From Flavisphingopyxis sp963800335 (GTDB taxonomy: Bacteria; Pseudomonadota; Alphaproteobacteria; Sphingomonadales; Sphingomonadaceae): a stretch of 64,000 nucleotides of DNA. The stretch's first letter is position 1; the number at the start of each line of letters is the position of its first letter. This document shows positions 46,132 to 56,556 of this stretch, in pieces. Location of the stretch: positions 615,460 to 679,459 of the forward strand of contig CAWDAN010000007.1 of assembly GCA_963800335.1 (NCBI GenBank). Direction: 5' to 3'. The notes below the pieces were generated by a model that was not told the origin of the DNA, did not search any database, and saw only the letters and a program-made list of their open reading frames with translations. Both the position numbers and the translations under genes were made by a program.

Positions 46132-47401
46132 ATGCGCATCGTCGTTATAGGACTGGGCTATGTCGGTCTTCCGTTGGCGGTCGCGCTGGCGCGGCATTTC
46201 GAGACCTGGGGTCTCGACATCGACACACGTCGAATCGACGAACTGCGTTCGGGCCACGATCGCACCGGCGAGGTTGATAATGACAAGCTGTCCGCGAGCA
46301 GCCTTCACCTGACTAGCGATGCCGATGCCTGCCCCGCTGCCGACGCCTATATCGTGACCGTGCCGACCCCGATCGATGGCGACAACAACCCCGATTTGCG
46401 TCCCGTCGAGGGTGCGACGCGGATGATCGCCAAAATGATCTCAGACGGGAATCGCAAGCCCGTGATTGTCTATGAAAGCACGGTCTTTCCCGGCGTCACC
46501 GAAGATATCTGTGGACCGTTGCTCGAAGCGGAGTCTGGGCAGACGAGAGGCACCGACTTTTTCCTCGGCTATTCGCCCGAGCGGATCAATCCCGGCGACC
46601 GCGAACATACCGTCGATCGCATCACCAAGGTGATCGCCGGCGAGAACGACGAGATTACCGAGAAACTCGCCGATATCTATGGTCGCGTAACCAGTGGCGG
46701 TGTCTATCGTGCCGCTTCGATCAAGGCGGCCGAGGCGGCCAAGGTCATCGAAAACACGCAGCGCGACATCAACATCGCCTTCATGAATGAGCTGGCGCGG
46801 ATCTTTGACCGGATGGACCTGTCGATCTGGGACGTGCTCGATGCCGCCGGAACGAAGTGGAACTTCCTCCCCTTCCAGCCCGGCCTCGTTGGCGGCCACT
46901 GCATCGGCGTCGACCCGTTCTATCTCAGCCATCGCGCCCAGCAACTGGGTTACGATCCCGAACTGATCCTCGCCGGACGGACGATGAACGATTCGATGGC
47001 GCAATGGATCGCCGACCGGATCGATAGCGGACTCGAATGCAGGAACGCGCGGATCCTGTTTCTCGGCGTGACCTTCAAGGAAAACGTTCCCGACCTGCGC
47101 AATTCCAAGGCCGCCGATCTTGCCCGGAACCTAATGGCGTCACGGCCATGAGGTTGTTATCCACGATCCGCATGCAAATCCGCGTGAAGCGCAGCACGAA
47201 CTGGGCCTGGAAATCTCCAGCGAGCTGCCCGAGGGGCCATTCGACTGCGTCGTCGGCGCCGTACCCCACGTTGCATTCGATCGAATCGATCCGTCAATCC
47301 TAACAGCCTTGATACACTCCGATGGCTTGGTTGCCGATATCAAGCGGATGTGGAAAGTCGATGCGATCAAGGCACTCGGGTTGCGTTACTGGTCGCTATA
47401 G
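46132..47401 (+). CDS. UDP-sugar 6-dehydrogenase (TviB/WbpO-like), frameshifted near the end
   Basis: Oxidises a UDP-hexose, probably UDP-N-acetylgalactosamine or UDP-GlcNAc, to its uronic acid. IGLGYVGLPLAVALA binds NAD; GYSPERINPGD and GLVGGHCIGVDPFYL (catalytic Cys) are the family marks. The frame runs to 47151; one indel near 47145 then joins HEVVIHDPHANP to the normal C-terminal domain, ending at 47401 (VADIKRMWKVDAIKALGLRY), about 422 residues in total. It pairs with the preceding epimerase in precursor supply for the polysaccharide. Confidence 0.9.
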
Positions 47402-47541
47402 TGAAGCGAAGGACGTCCTTCGCCCGCTTCCACAACCGAGAAAAGATTGCCAATTCGTCCATAGCCTTGCTAAGTTTTGCCTATCGCGGCGCCGCGTATC
47501 GACGGTACGCATGTTTAGCCATATCAGGAGTCGCCAAGCCC

Positions 47542-48253
47542 GTGTCCGAATACCCTCGCCTCATCATCGCCATCCTGTACGGCTGGCCTTTTTTCGCTGC
47601 TCGTGGGCTGTTCATCACCAGCCGCCAATATTCCGGTCGATCCGGCTGGATTTCGGGGTTGCCGATCCCACACCGGTCCTGCAATCGGACGCTGACTATC
47701 GGATCAACGCGCTCGACAAGTTCAAGATGACCGTTTTTCGTGTTCCCGATCTTTCGGGTGACTATCAGGTCGAAATGTCGGGCATCGTTAACCTTCCGCT
47801 GATCGGCTCGATCAAGGCGGCCGGCATGACGTCAGCGAGGAACTCTCGACGCGCATCGAAAACGCCTATTCTGCCAATTACGTGCGCGATCCCCGGGTTT
47901 CGATCCAGCTTACCGAGATCAAGCAACAGCAGGTTCTGGTCGGCGGATCGGTCAAGCAGCCCGGTCTTTACGAAGTCATCGGTCCATCCAACCTGCTGCA
48001 GCTTGTATCACGCGCCTCGGGACCGGACGAATTTGCCAACCCCAGCCGCGTTATCGTTTTCCGGACGATCGACGGTCAGCGCAACGTGGCGGCGTTCAAT
48101 TACAAGCTGATTGCCGCCGGGGCAGCTCCCAATCCGACCATTTATCCTGGCGACGAGGTGATAATGGACGGTTCGGCACTGCGGCGCTCGCTGCGCGACG
48201 CGCTTGCGATCGTTCCATTGCTTGGCATTTTCCAGATCGCTAACGGTCTTTGA
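47542..48253 (+). pseudogene. Polysaccharide export lipoprotein (Wza/GumB-like), frame-disrupted
   Basis: Outer-membrane export channel component. A GTG start at 47542 with AGGAG upstream opens MSEYPRLIIAILY; a frame change then gives the lipobox region SLLVGCSSPAANIPVDPAGF. A third frame holds DADYRINALDKFKMTVFRVP and VNLPLIGSIKAAG (Poly_export domain), and a fourth block, EELSTRIENAYSANYVRDP, leads into the SLBB-like part (VLVGGSVKQPGLYEVIGPSN) to 48253. At least three indels are needed. Joined, it is a normal protein of about 235 residues. It precedes the Wzc-like kinase, the usual order for Wzx/Wzy-type export. Confidence 0.8.
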
Positions 48254-48320
48254 CGAGGAGCGGTTTCGTCACGCCGCTGGCAAGATCCGATAACATCCAT
48301 CCCGATTTCGAGGTTAAGCA

Positions 48321-50759
48321 ATGAACGAAGCAGTGGCGCCGAGGCAGATGACGCCGATAAACGGCCCCGATCAGAACAGCCGCGTTTTACCAAGGCGGTG
48401 ACGAGGGCGGGGCGCCGCTGATCGCGCTGCAGATGCTCGCGACAGCCAAGCGACACATGTGGATCATTGCGGGCTTTGGCCTCGCGGGATTGCTTTTGGG
48501 CCTTGCGCTGGCGTTGGTGACGCCTCCCCAGTACGAGGCCACCGCGCGCCTTCAGGTCAATCCGGAGCCGACCAAGGTTCTCGATAAGGGCGACGTGCGG
48601 CAGTCCGTTCAGCGCGATATCACCGACCAGACCGCCTGGGCTGCTGGCGCGTCGCTGCGACGGTCGTGCGGATAACTGCCGGCGAAGGTTGTCGATCAGC
48701 GTGCCCGCGATGCGCGTCTCAAGCTGCGGCATCGTCAGGGCAATCTGGATCGCCGGCAAGCGCTCGTCGACCATTTACTTATGGCCAGCCGGCCAAGGCT
48801 GCCAGATCGTCAACGCGTGGCGGACAACTTCATCCAGGCCAATCTCGACCGCCGGCGAGACTGCCTTGGGCCTGCTTGAGGCACGTTCACTGGCCGAGCG
48901 CGTCGTTCGCGACCTAAACCTGGCCGGGGATGCCGATTTCATCGATCAGTCCTTGCCGCGCGATACGCGCCTCAAGCTTGCGGCATCGACCGTCCGGGCC
49001 AACCTGGAGGTCGAACCTGTCCGCCAGAGCCGTCTGGTCGACCTGCATTTCACGTATGGCCAACCGTCACGGGCGGCGCAGGTGGTCAATGCCGTGGCCG
49101 ACAACTTCATCCAGGCGAATCTCGATCGCCGTCTCGAACAGACCGCTTTCGTCCGCAAGTTCCTCGAAGGCCAGCTCCAAACCATTCGCGACCGGCTTGA
49201 ATCTTCCGAAAAATACTTGCTCGCCTTTGAGCGCGAAAAAGGCATCGTGACGATTCAAGGAGCGACTGCAGACGGCACTCTTACTTCGCAGTCGATCAGC
49301 AACGTTAAACTCAAGTCGCTTGCCGAAACACTCGCCGCCGCCCAGCAGCGGCGGATTGCTGCCGAGCAGAAATAAACGAACATGTCGCGCGCACCGTACC
49401 GACAATGTCACGGTTCTGACAGCTTGCGTGGCGAATTGGCCAAGCTCGGACACAAGAAGGCGAACTTGGCCAAGACCTTCCTGCCCGGCTATCCCGAACT
49501 GGCCACCGTCCGCGACCGCATCGCGGCGATTGAAAAAGAGATCGCCAAGAGCAGTCAGTCCAGAGCGGCGAACGCGCTGCAAACCTATCGCGCCGAATAT
49601 CTCGCCGCCCTCGGCGAAGAGCAGGAACTCCGAACGCAGCTCGACGCGGTCAAGGCCTCGATGCTGCGCGAACGTGGCGAAGGTGCGCAATACACCATCC
49701 TGTCGCGCGACGTCGATACCAACCGCGAACTGTATGATGCGCTGCTGCAGCGATACAAGGAAGTCGGCGTGGCAGGCAGCGTCGGCGACAATGAAGTCGC
49801 GGTTGTCGATCGTGCCCAGGTCCCGGCCAGCCCTGTATGGCCGATCATTCCGCTCAACCTCGTCGCCGGTCTGGCGCTCGGTCTGATCGCCGGTTTCGTC
49901 GGCAGCTTCGGATACGATCTCCTCCACGAGCGCATTTCGGGTCCGCGAGACGTCGAAAGCCGATTGGGATTGAAGGCGCTGGGAACGGTGCCGCTCGTCG
50001 ACGAGGACACTGTCGATTGCCGAGATGCTCAGACGATCCCAAGTCGCCGGTTACCGAAGCCTATCTCAACATCGCCAACGTCCTGCGCCTTGCCACCAGC
50101 CATGGGATTCCCAAGACGCTGGTCATTACCAGTACGCTGCCCGAGGAAGGCAAATCTTCGACCTCTTACGGTCTGGCGCGAAGCTTCGTCCGGGCGGGAA
50201 AGCGGGTATTGCTGGTCGATGCCGATTTGCGGCGGCCAACCTTCCGCGTCGAAGGATCGCACAAGAATGTTCCCGGCTTGTCGAACTTGCTGACCGGGAC
50301 GGCAACGGTCGACCAGGCTATCGTCGCAGGCGATCATGGCGTTTCGCTCATCCTTACGGGCGGTGCCCCCCCAATCCCTCGGAATTGTTTTCGGGCGATC
50401 GCATTCGCGAACTGGTCGGCGAACTTGCCGAGCGCTTCGATGTCGTCGTGTTCGACGTTCCTCCCTTGCTGTCGCTGGTCGACGCCCCGCGCTTGGCATC
50501 GATGTGCGAAGCGACTATCTTGGTTGTCCAGGCGAACAAGATCCGCGTTCCGCACGTGCAGAATTCGCTCGCTGCGCTGCGCAAGGTCGGCGCCTATGTC
50601 GTCGGCGCAGTGGTTACCAAATATGACGTGTCTGAAGACAGCTACACCTATAATTACGGCTACGGTGACAGTTACGGCTATGGCTATGGCGCAGAAAAGG
50701 ATTCGGCCGCGCATGTCGATTCGGTCCGCTGGATTAACGCGCGCAATCAGGATCGATAA
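48321..50759 (+). pseudogene. Wzc/GumC-type chain-length regulator with BY-kinase domain, frame-disrupted
   Basis: Inner-membrane protein that sets polymer length and works with the Wza-like channel. The ATG at 48321 gives MNEAVAPRQMTPINGPDQNS, then another frame AAFYQGGDEGGAPLIAL and the first membrane helix (MWIIAGFGLAGLLLGLALAL). Periplasmic coiled coil follows, then the second helix (LNLVAGLALGLIAGFVGSF) and the cytoplasmic tyrosine kinase: Walker A TLPEEGKSSTS, Walker A' LLVDADLRRP and Walker B VVVFDVPPLL. The C-terminal tail YTYNYGYGDSYGYGYG is the autophosphorylated tyrosine cluster. Frame changes near 48378, 48650-48870, 49375, 49415, 50035 and 50370. A diverged 225-base tandem copy (48632-48856) is embedded in the periplasmic part. 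Confidence 0.85.
48632..48856 (+). repeat. Diverged tandem duplication inside the wzc-like gene
   Basis: 48632-48856 is an eroded copy of 48857-49132. Matching landmarks are GACCGCCTGGG/GACTGCCTTGGG at the left, TCGATCAG, CTCAAGCTGCGGCATCG/CTCAAGCTTGCGGCATCG, and GACAACTTCATCCAGG followed by CCAATCTCGAC/CGAATCTCGAT at the right. Several differences are synonymous (GCC/GCG, GAC/GAT), and decoded residues differ conservatively (QPAKAAQIVNA against QPSRAAQVVNA). Confidence 0.7.
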
Positions 50760-52002
50760 TGGACCAAGTCGAAAATGACGGCGCGTCCGTCTCGCTAAAA
50801 TCGGACGCCGGATCATCGTTAGCTGTTAGTCGCCTTCATCCTGATCGCGTTGATTGGACGCAACATGCTTGTCCAGATAGCCCTCGACAGCCATCAGGGA
50901 CTTGGGCTTAGCGAGCTGATCTGGCCACGCGAGGCGACATTAGTTCTCCTCGACAAAAATGTCGTCGAGCAGGACATCGACTGGAAAAAGCACGATCCCA
51001 GCTTCTGTATTCGCGATCGCCAGCGAGACCCACCGACTGGACCCGCTCGACAATTGGCCATTCATGCTGGCCGGATCAATGTTCGAACGCATCGGGGAGA
51101 CCGACAAGGCGATCACGCTTGTTCTCCCGCTCGGTGCGGCTGGATCCGCGTTCGCCTGCGCCTCGGCTCCATCTGATCAAGAACCTGATCAGCGCGTCCG
51201 CCAAGGCGATCAGGCGCTGACCCAGATCATGCGCCTTGCCCGCCTTCGTCCCGATCAGGACAAGCTGCTGCTCAAGGCCCTCGATTGTTTTGCTTGGTGC
51301 GTGATCCGGAACATCGGTTGATCGCCCGGCTCAATGCTTATCCCGATGTCCGCGAGCGATTTTTGGCGCAAGCCAGCCAGGTCGGCCGAAGCCGAAGCCT
51401 TCATGACGCAGTTGCTCAATCAGCCGGGCGTGGACAGGCATGTTCGCTGGGAGCAGATCGACCGGCTCGCGCAGCGCGGCAGCAATGCCACGGCTTATGC
51501 AACATCTGGCGTCGGTCCCCCGACGCCAAACAGATCGGGCAACGTGTCTTCGACCCGGAATTTCAGGGTCTGGACGGCCCGGCAGCCTTTCGTTGGCGGT
51601 TAAACAACAACAGCGGCGTCGTCGCGGGTTTCACGCGCGAGAACGGCGGCCGGCCCGGTCGCGCTGGATGTCGAAGTGTTTGCGGACTCGATTGTCGAGG
51701 CGACCAGCAGACGGTTCAAGATCGCGCCAGGATCGCACCGCATGACGATCATCGGCAAGGCGATCGACGCTCCCGAAATAGCGGGGACGATGCGCTGGGA
51801 CGTTAGCTGTATCAAGCGACAATCGTCCGCTCGCCCGGATCGCTTTCGCGATGACGCCGAAGCCCACTGACGCGGCATACCGACCTCGATCATCCCGGCG
51901 AGCGGCTGCGACTTTCAGAAAATCACATTGAGCGGCATCCCGGACATCCGGTTCGCAGCCATTCCGTATGCGCTTTTCCCGCATAACGATCGATTAGGAT
52001 AG
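50759..52002 (+). pseudogene. TPR-like membrane protein of the polysaccharide operon, frame-disrupted
   Basis: Starts with TAATG overlap on the wzc stop (MDQVENDGASVSLKSDA). Frame-joined reading gives a membrane helix (VAFILIALIGRNMLVQIALD), then helical repeat-like sequence (DPLDNWPFMLAGSMFERIGE then TDKAITL; RLDPRSPAPRLHLIKNLISA; LTQIMRLARLRPDQDKLL), then a beta-rich C-terminal domain (VALDVEVFADSIVEATSRRF, MTIIGKAIDAPEIAGTMRWD, IIPASGCDFQKITLSGIPD). About 400 residues when joined. At least five indels are needed. No named family recognised; position and overlap imply a role in polymer assembly or export. Confidence 0.5.
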
Positions 52003-52009
52003 TTCCGCC

Positions 52010-53463
52010 TTGTTTAGCCACGCACCATTTAAAGACCGTCGCCTTGCCCGCTTATCTGGGTCTTTGCCTGCTCCTCGGAGGCGCCAGTGCCGCGGGATTC
52101 ATTGGCAATGCCTTGTTGCAGTTGATTGCGGTCGCGATCCTCGCCATTCTCTGCTGGACCCGCGACCAATCGAACAATCGGCCAACGCGCCGCTTGATGC
52201 CCGACTGGTCTACGGGGCATTCGCGCTGGCCGTCGCGTGGGTCGTGGTCAGCTGGATTCCGCTGCCGCCCGCTATCTGGCACGCCTTGCCGGGTCGCGTG
52301 CCGATCGAGGAAAGCGACGCGCTCCTGGCAATGACCGACAACTGGCGATCGATCAGCGTTCAGCCAACCCAGTCCTTGCTTTCCATATTCGCTTTGTTGC
52401 CGCCGCTTGCGGTATTCGCGATGACGTTGCGCGCAAGCGAAAGATCGAGGGAACTTACGCTCTGGAGTATCGTCGGCTTTGCTGCGCTGAGTTCGCTAGT
52501 CGGACTGATCCAGCTCTCGCAGGGCGTCGGTGGCGCCGCTTATTTCTACGAAGATCACGAACTATAATTCTTCGGTCGGGTTTTTTGCCAACAGCAACCA
52601 TCTCGCGACGCTGTATCTCGATCGCACTCGTTCTGTCGGCCGAGCTGCCTTTTGGTCGGCGCTCGGACAACCGGGGGGACGCGGCGGCGCATGGAAAATC
52701 CTGCGCGCGGTCGTGTTCCTGTTCTTTATCGTAAATCTGATCCTCAACACCTCGGTTGCCGGCTACGGGCTTTCGATTGCCGCAACGATCTACTGGGTTT
52801 TGCGCATCGAGAAGGTGAGGCAGACGCCTTGAAACTATCGACCCGTCGGATTGTTAGTCGATCGCTGCTGCGACGGCGGTGGCTGTCGGAGCGACGTTCT
52901 GGTTCTTGTTGACCAACTTTCGAAACTGGCGCTCGATCCGCTCAAGGGTGAAGAACGTATCGAATACGCCCGAAACACCTGGCACCTGTTCGTCGAGGCA
53001 TTTCCAGTCGGTTACGGTCTCGGAAGCTTTCGCTGGAGCTATGCGGGCATCGAACCGATCGACCAAGTGACAATGGTGTACGTTAATCATGCCCATAACG
53101 ATTATCTCGAACTGCTTTCCGAATTGGGAATCGTGGGCTTAGCCTTGCTGGCTATTTCGCGATCTTGGTTCGCCCGAAGGATCCGCTGGCTTGCGAACAC
53201 CCGCGTCGCCTATCCGCAATATTGTCTCGCCGGCGGCGATGTGCATCACTCTCGTCGCCGCACATAGCATCGTCGACTATCCGCTCCGGACCGCTGCTTT
53301 GGCTGGTGTTGTGGCCTTCCTCGCCGCCTGCCTCGCCAGACCGGTCGTGCCATTGTGGAAAGTCGCCGCAAAATCGGCGATCGCGCCGATGATCCCAACA
53401 GTAGACCGTCTGATTCTCGATTGTCAAACTGCGCCGGTGATATCTCCAAGCGCCTTGCGATAG
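52010..53463 (+). pseudogene. O-antigen ligase/polymerase (Wzy-C family), frame-disrupted
   Basis: Multi-helix membrane protein of the O-antigen ligase family, joining or polymerising repeat units in the periplasm. Start TTG 52010. Hydrophobic segments YLGLCLLLGGASAAGFIGNA, YGAFALAVAWVVVSWIPLPP, TLWSIVGFAALSSLVGLIQL and the family motif NHAHNDYLELLSELGIVGLA near 53090 are in three different frames; HSIVDYPLRTAALAGVVAFL is near the end. The last codons overlap the convergent glycosyltransferase gene by 40 bases. At least four indels. Whether it acts as polymerase or ligase cannot be told; the nearby EpsG-like gene is a second polymerase candidate. Confidence 0.75.
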
Positions 53464-54535
53464 GCCTCGACGACCCGCTCCTCGGCAAATTCGGCCTCGA
53501 CCTTATGTCGCGCCGCGCGAGACATCGCGAGCCATCGCTCGTCATCGAGATCGAGGAGCTTTGCCATCGCGTCGGCGAGCGAGCGCGGATCGCGCGGTTC
53601 GCACAAGAAGCCGTTGACAACCGTCCTCGACGATCTCGCGGCATCCCGGAACATCGCTGGCAATAACTGGCCGTGCCAACGCGCAAGCCTCGAGAAGAAC
53701 GCGTGATGTTCCTTCGCGATATGAAGGCAGGACAACTGCATCGGCGCTGGCGATCATGTCGCGGACATCGTCGACGGGCGGATGATAGGCGATAATGCCT
53801 TCGGCGACCCATGCAGCAACTTCGTCGCGCGTGATCGCGGTGCGATTGGCGACGTCGAGAAATCCCAGCAGCGAGAAATGGGCGTCACAGCCGCGCGCCT
53901 TCAGGATACGCGCCGCGGCAACAAATTCGCGAACGCCCTTGTCGCCCAGCAGCCGCGCGATCATCAGGAAATGCCCCTTTTCTCGAAGCATGGCGGGAGC
54001 TGGTGCATATTGTATGAAGGTCGATGCCCGAACCGGGCAAAAGTCCGGTCTGCTGATCCCTTGACCATCGATCGCGCCACGAACAGGTCGCGGTCGGTCG
54101 CGTTCTGAAAAAACACCGTCGCGGCCTTGGCAAGCCCGATCCGATACAGGCCCGTTACGATCTTCGTCAGCAGAGTGTCCCGAATGAATGCAGTTCCGAG
54201 GCCCGAAATATTCGAGATGGCAGGTATTCCCATGGCTTCGTGCTGCCAGCCCGCCATAGATATTGGGCTTGATCGTCCATCCCAGATAGGCGGTCGGCCG
54301 TACCAGCCGCATAACTCGCCGATAAGCCAAGAAAGGTTCGAAAATCGGCGATCGGAGAAAGGCCCTTCGCGTCGATCGCGATCGGCAGGAACCCAATGCC
54401 GCAATCGGCCAGGCGCGCTTCGCTGACGGGATCAGCCGGAGCGCAAACCACGATAGTCCATCCATCGTCTCGCAATGCGTCGACGAGTCCCATACGAAAA
54501 TTGAGGATATTCCAGGCCACATTGGCCGAAATCAA
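53424..54535 (-). pseudogene. Glycosyltransferase family 4, frame-disrupted
   Basis: GT-B glycosyltransferase that adds a sugar to the lipid-linked repeat unit. The N-terminus LISANVAWNILNFRMGLVDA (TTG start 54535) is in one frame. Later blocks are FRTFLAYRRVMRLVRPTAYL, NISGLGTAFIRDTLLTKIV, FFQNATDRDLFVARSMVKG and FLMIARLLGDKGVREFVAAA, then the UDP-sugar-binding VVLPSYREGTSRVLLEACAL, and the C-terminal block NGFLCEPRDPRSLADAMAKL through YRKALGDITGAV. At least four frame changes. It resembles PglA/Bme6-like family 4 enzymes. It follows the EpsG-like gene closely and shares its strand. Confidence 0.78.
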
Positions 54536-54563
54536 AAGATTTCCCGGCGACGGCGCCACTGAC

Positions 54564-55671
54564 TCAGTAGCTCGTATAAAGGGATTTATAGGGCACCCAC
54601 GCAAATGCGGTGTCGGCGAAGTTCAGCCAGATCAACTGAATAGTTGCGCAATAAAGCACTACAGGAATGATCAGTAACCCCGCGCGTCGCATCGGAATGT
54701 TCAATGCCTTGCGGAAGATAGCCGAAGACATAGATCTGGATGGGAGAAAACAAGAGGCCCATCCGATCGACGACAGTCGACGAAGGGCTAAATGGAAGAA
54801 CGATCGCCAGACCAATCGATGCCAGGCTGAACAACAGCCAGATTCGCCGTTCGATCATCGAAACCGGGAGTCGTTTCTGGACAAACAGGAATACTACAGC
54901 GGGCACGACATTCATCATGATACGAACCGTCGCACCGTTTGAACTGATATTCCGCATCGAAATATCCGTGCTGAATGTCGGCCATCCGCTCGGTCCCGCT
55001 AAGCCCGAGATATCCCAGACACGGCCATGAAAAACATCAGCAAGAAGATAACCAGCCAGATTGCGCACATATGACGACGACGAGGAACGGGATCAGTGAC
55101 CAAGGCGCTGAGATGAAACGACGTCGCCGCGAGAAAATAGAATAGCGCGGATCCCATACGCTTTCGGGTTAGCGCATTAATGGCGAAGAGGATAAAACCG
55201 ATGGCACGCCGCCTGACGCAGATAGCCCATGCCGACCACGATCAGCAGATAGGGGACGGCGGCCGTGATCGCGAGCCAGGGATGCTCGGTCCGGCGCGCC
55301 AGGCGAATGATGCCGAGCGAAAGAATGCCCGAACAGAGTGCGTTGACCGCCGGCATCCCCAGCCCGATCCGCGTCATCAGCCAGGTTATCATGCCGAAAC
55401 CGACGTCGGTTTCGAATAGCGCCTCGACGAAATCGCTATCGCGGATGCGATCGATCATGTTGAGATACGTAAACCAGTCACCCCCGATTTCGTACCGCAG
55501 GCCCGAGATCAGATTATAAAACAACCAAAACACGACCAGCAGAAAGCTGTTGATGAACAACGTATTCGATTGCGAGCGGCTGAAGTTCGCGCCCGCTGTC
55601 GCGTCATGGGTGCGCAAACCCGCCAATGCCAAGGTTGCGGGCAACGCCAGCAAGAGCCAGTAGATCAACAT
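54564..55671 (-). pseudogene. EpsG-family polysaccharide polymerase-like membrane protein, frame-disrupted
   Basis: Membrane protein with the EpsG pattern: MLIYWLLLALPATLALAGLR at the start, FINSFLLVVFWLFYNLISGL, then RYEIGGDWFTYLNMIDRI (the GxDWxxY motif of the family) and LIVVGMGYLRQA, after which the frame breaks near 55205. Downstream blocks in other frames are again hydrophobic (MCAIWLVIFLLMFFMAVSGI, MMNVVPAVVFLFVQKRLPV, LLIIPVVLYCATIQLIWLNF). EpsG proteins are candidate Wzy polymerases. At least three indels. It is transcribed ahead of the family 4 glycosyltransferase. Confidence 0.75.
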
Positions 55672-55819
55672 GAGGGGCGATTTTCCGGGATTAGAGTGGG
55701 AACAAACGTGGTACGCAGAGCGATTGGAAAGTCCAGATCAGAAGCCGAGTTGGCATCCGCAAAAGCCTAGCCGATCTGTCGGAGGATTGAAATTACGGAG
55801 CAGGCGCGGCTGGTGGCCT

Positions 55820-56437
55820 TCATCGACCATTGGGCAGACTAAAATTAACTACCGATGGAAGGACAAGGTCAGGCCTGTAGGGACGCAGGCTTGCCTCACT
55901 TAGAAAGCCGGTGAGTACGGCGCAGGTTCTGATACCAAGGGCCCGGCCAGTCTGAACGTCTTTACCGGTATCGCCTAAAATCCAGTCGTTGGGCGCCAGA
56001 TCCCGCAAGGTGGCGAGCAACTCAGATTTCTCGTCTTTTTGTTCCGTAACGAGAACATTGTCAAAATAGGGCAAGAGTTCAAGACGGTCGAGCTGAATCA
56101 AAACACGCTCGCGCGATTGTCGGGCCGTACAGACATGGAGCGAAGCTTTTTCGCGAAGCTCTCCGAGCTTCGATTCAACGCCTGGGATGGTCGCGTCAAA
56201 AGCGAGAAAATCAGGCGCCTCAATCAACTCCATCCATTCGCAGATGAATTGCCGGGTGGCATCAACACTGTAGCCGAGTTCACCGGTCAAGATCGTTTCG
56301 TTCGAGACCTTGCCTCGCTTACGGTGCCAGTAGTCCTCGAAGCTCAGATTGGAACATCGTACCAGGTGCTGGAAGAGCCTGTAGAGCCGCTCGCGTGCAT
56401 CTATCAGCGTGCCGTCCAGATCGAAGATGAGATTCAT
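55820..56437 (-). CDS. HAD-family hydrolase
   Basis: A 205-residue phosphatase-type HAD protein. Motif I NLIFDLDGTLIDARE (nucleophile Asp6 or nearby), motif II VCTARQSRERV, the Lys region TEQKDEKSELLATL, and motif IV WILGDTGKDVQTGRALGIRT. The cap is helical and inserted after motif I (C1 type), as in phosphoglycolate-like phosphatases. It is the last gene of a four-gene set with ATP-grasp, epimerase and methyltransferase genes, so it may remove a phosphate from a sugar or sugar-linked intermediate; this is inference. 119 bases separate it from the methyltransferase gene. Confidence 0.88.
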   Translation of the reverse strand: MNLIFDLDGTLIDARERLYRLFQHLVRCSNLSFEDYWHRKRGKVSNETILTGELGYSVDATRQFICEWMELIEAPDFLAFDATIPGVESKLGELREKASLHVCTARQSRERVLIQLDRLELLPYFDNVLVTEQKDEKSELLATLRDLAPNDWILGDTGKDVQTGRALGIRTCAVLTGFLSEASLRPYRPDLVLPSVVNFSLPNGR

Positions 56438-56556
56438 GTCATGGGCCCAATATGGATTGGCAGGTATTGCCTTTGTCCACAGACGAAATTTCGGACTCGG
56501 TTTTTTGATGTATATGACAAGACTAAATAAAACCGCGCGTTAATTGATTAGTTCGA

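Noticed and set aside
47542..55671. Programmed ribosomal frameshifting as the cause of multiple frames in polysaccharide genes
   Set aside because: The breaks lack a recurring slippery heptamer, occur several times per gene and go in both directions; indels are the simpler reading.
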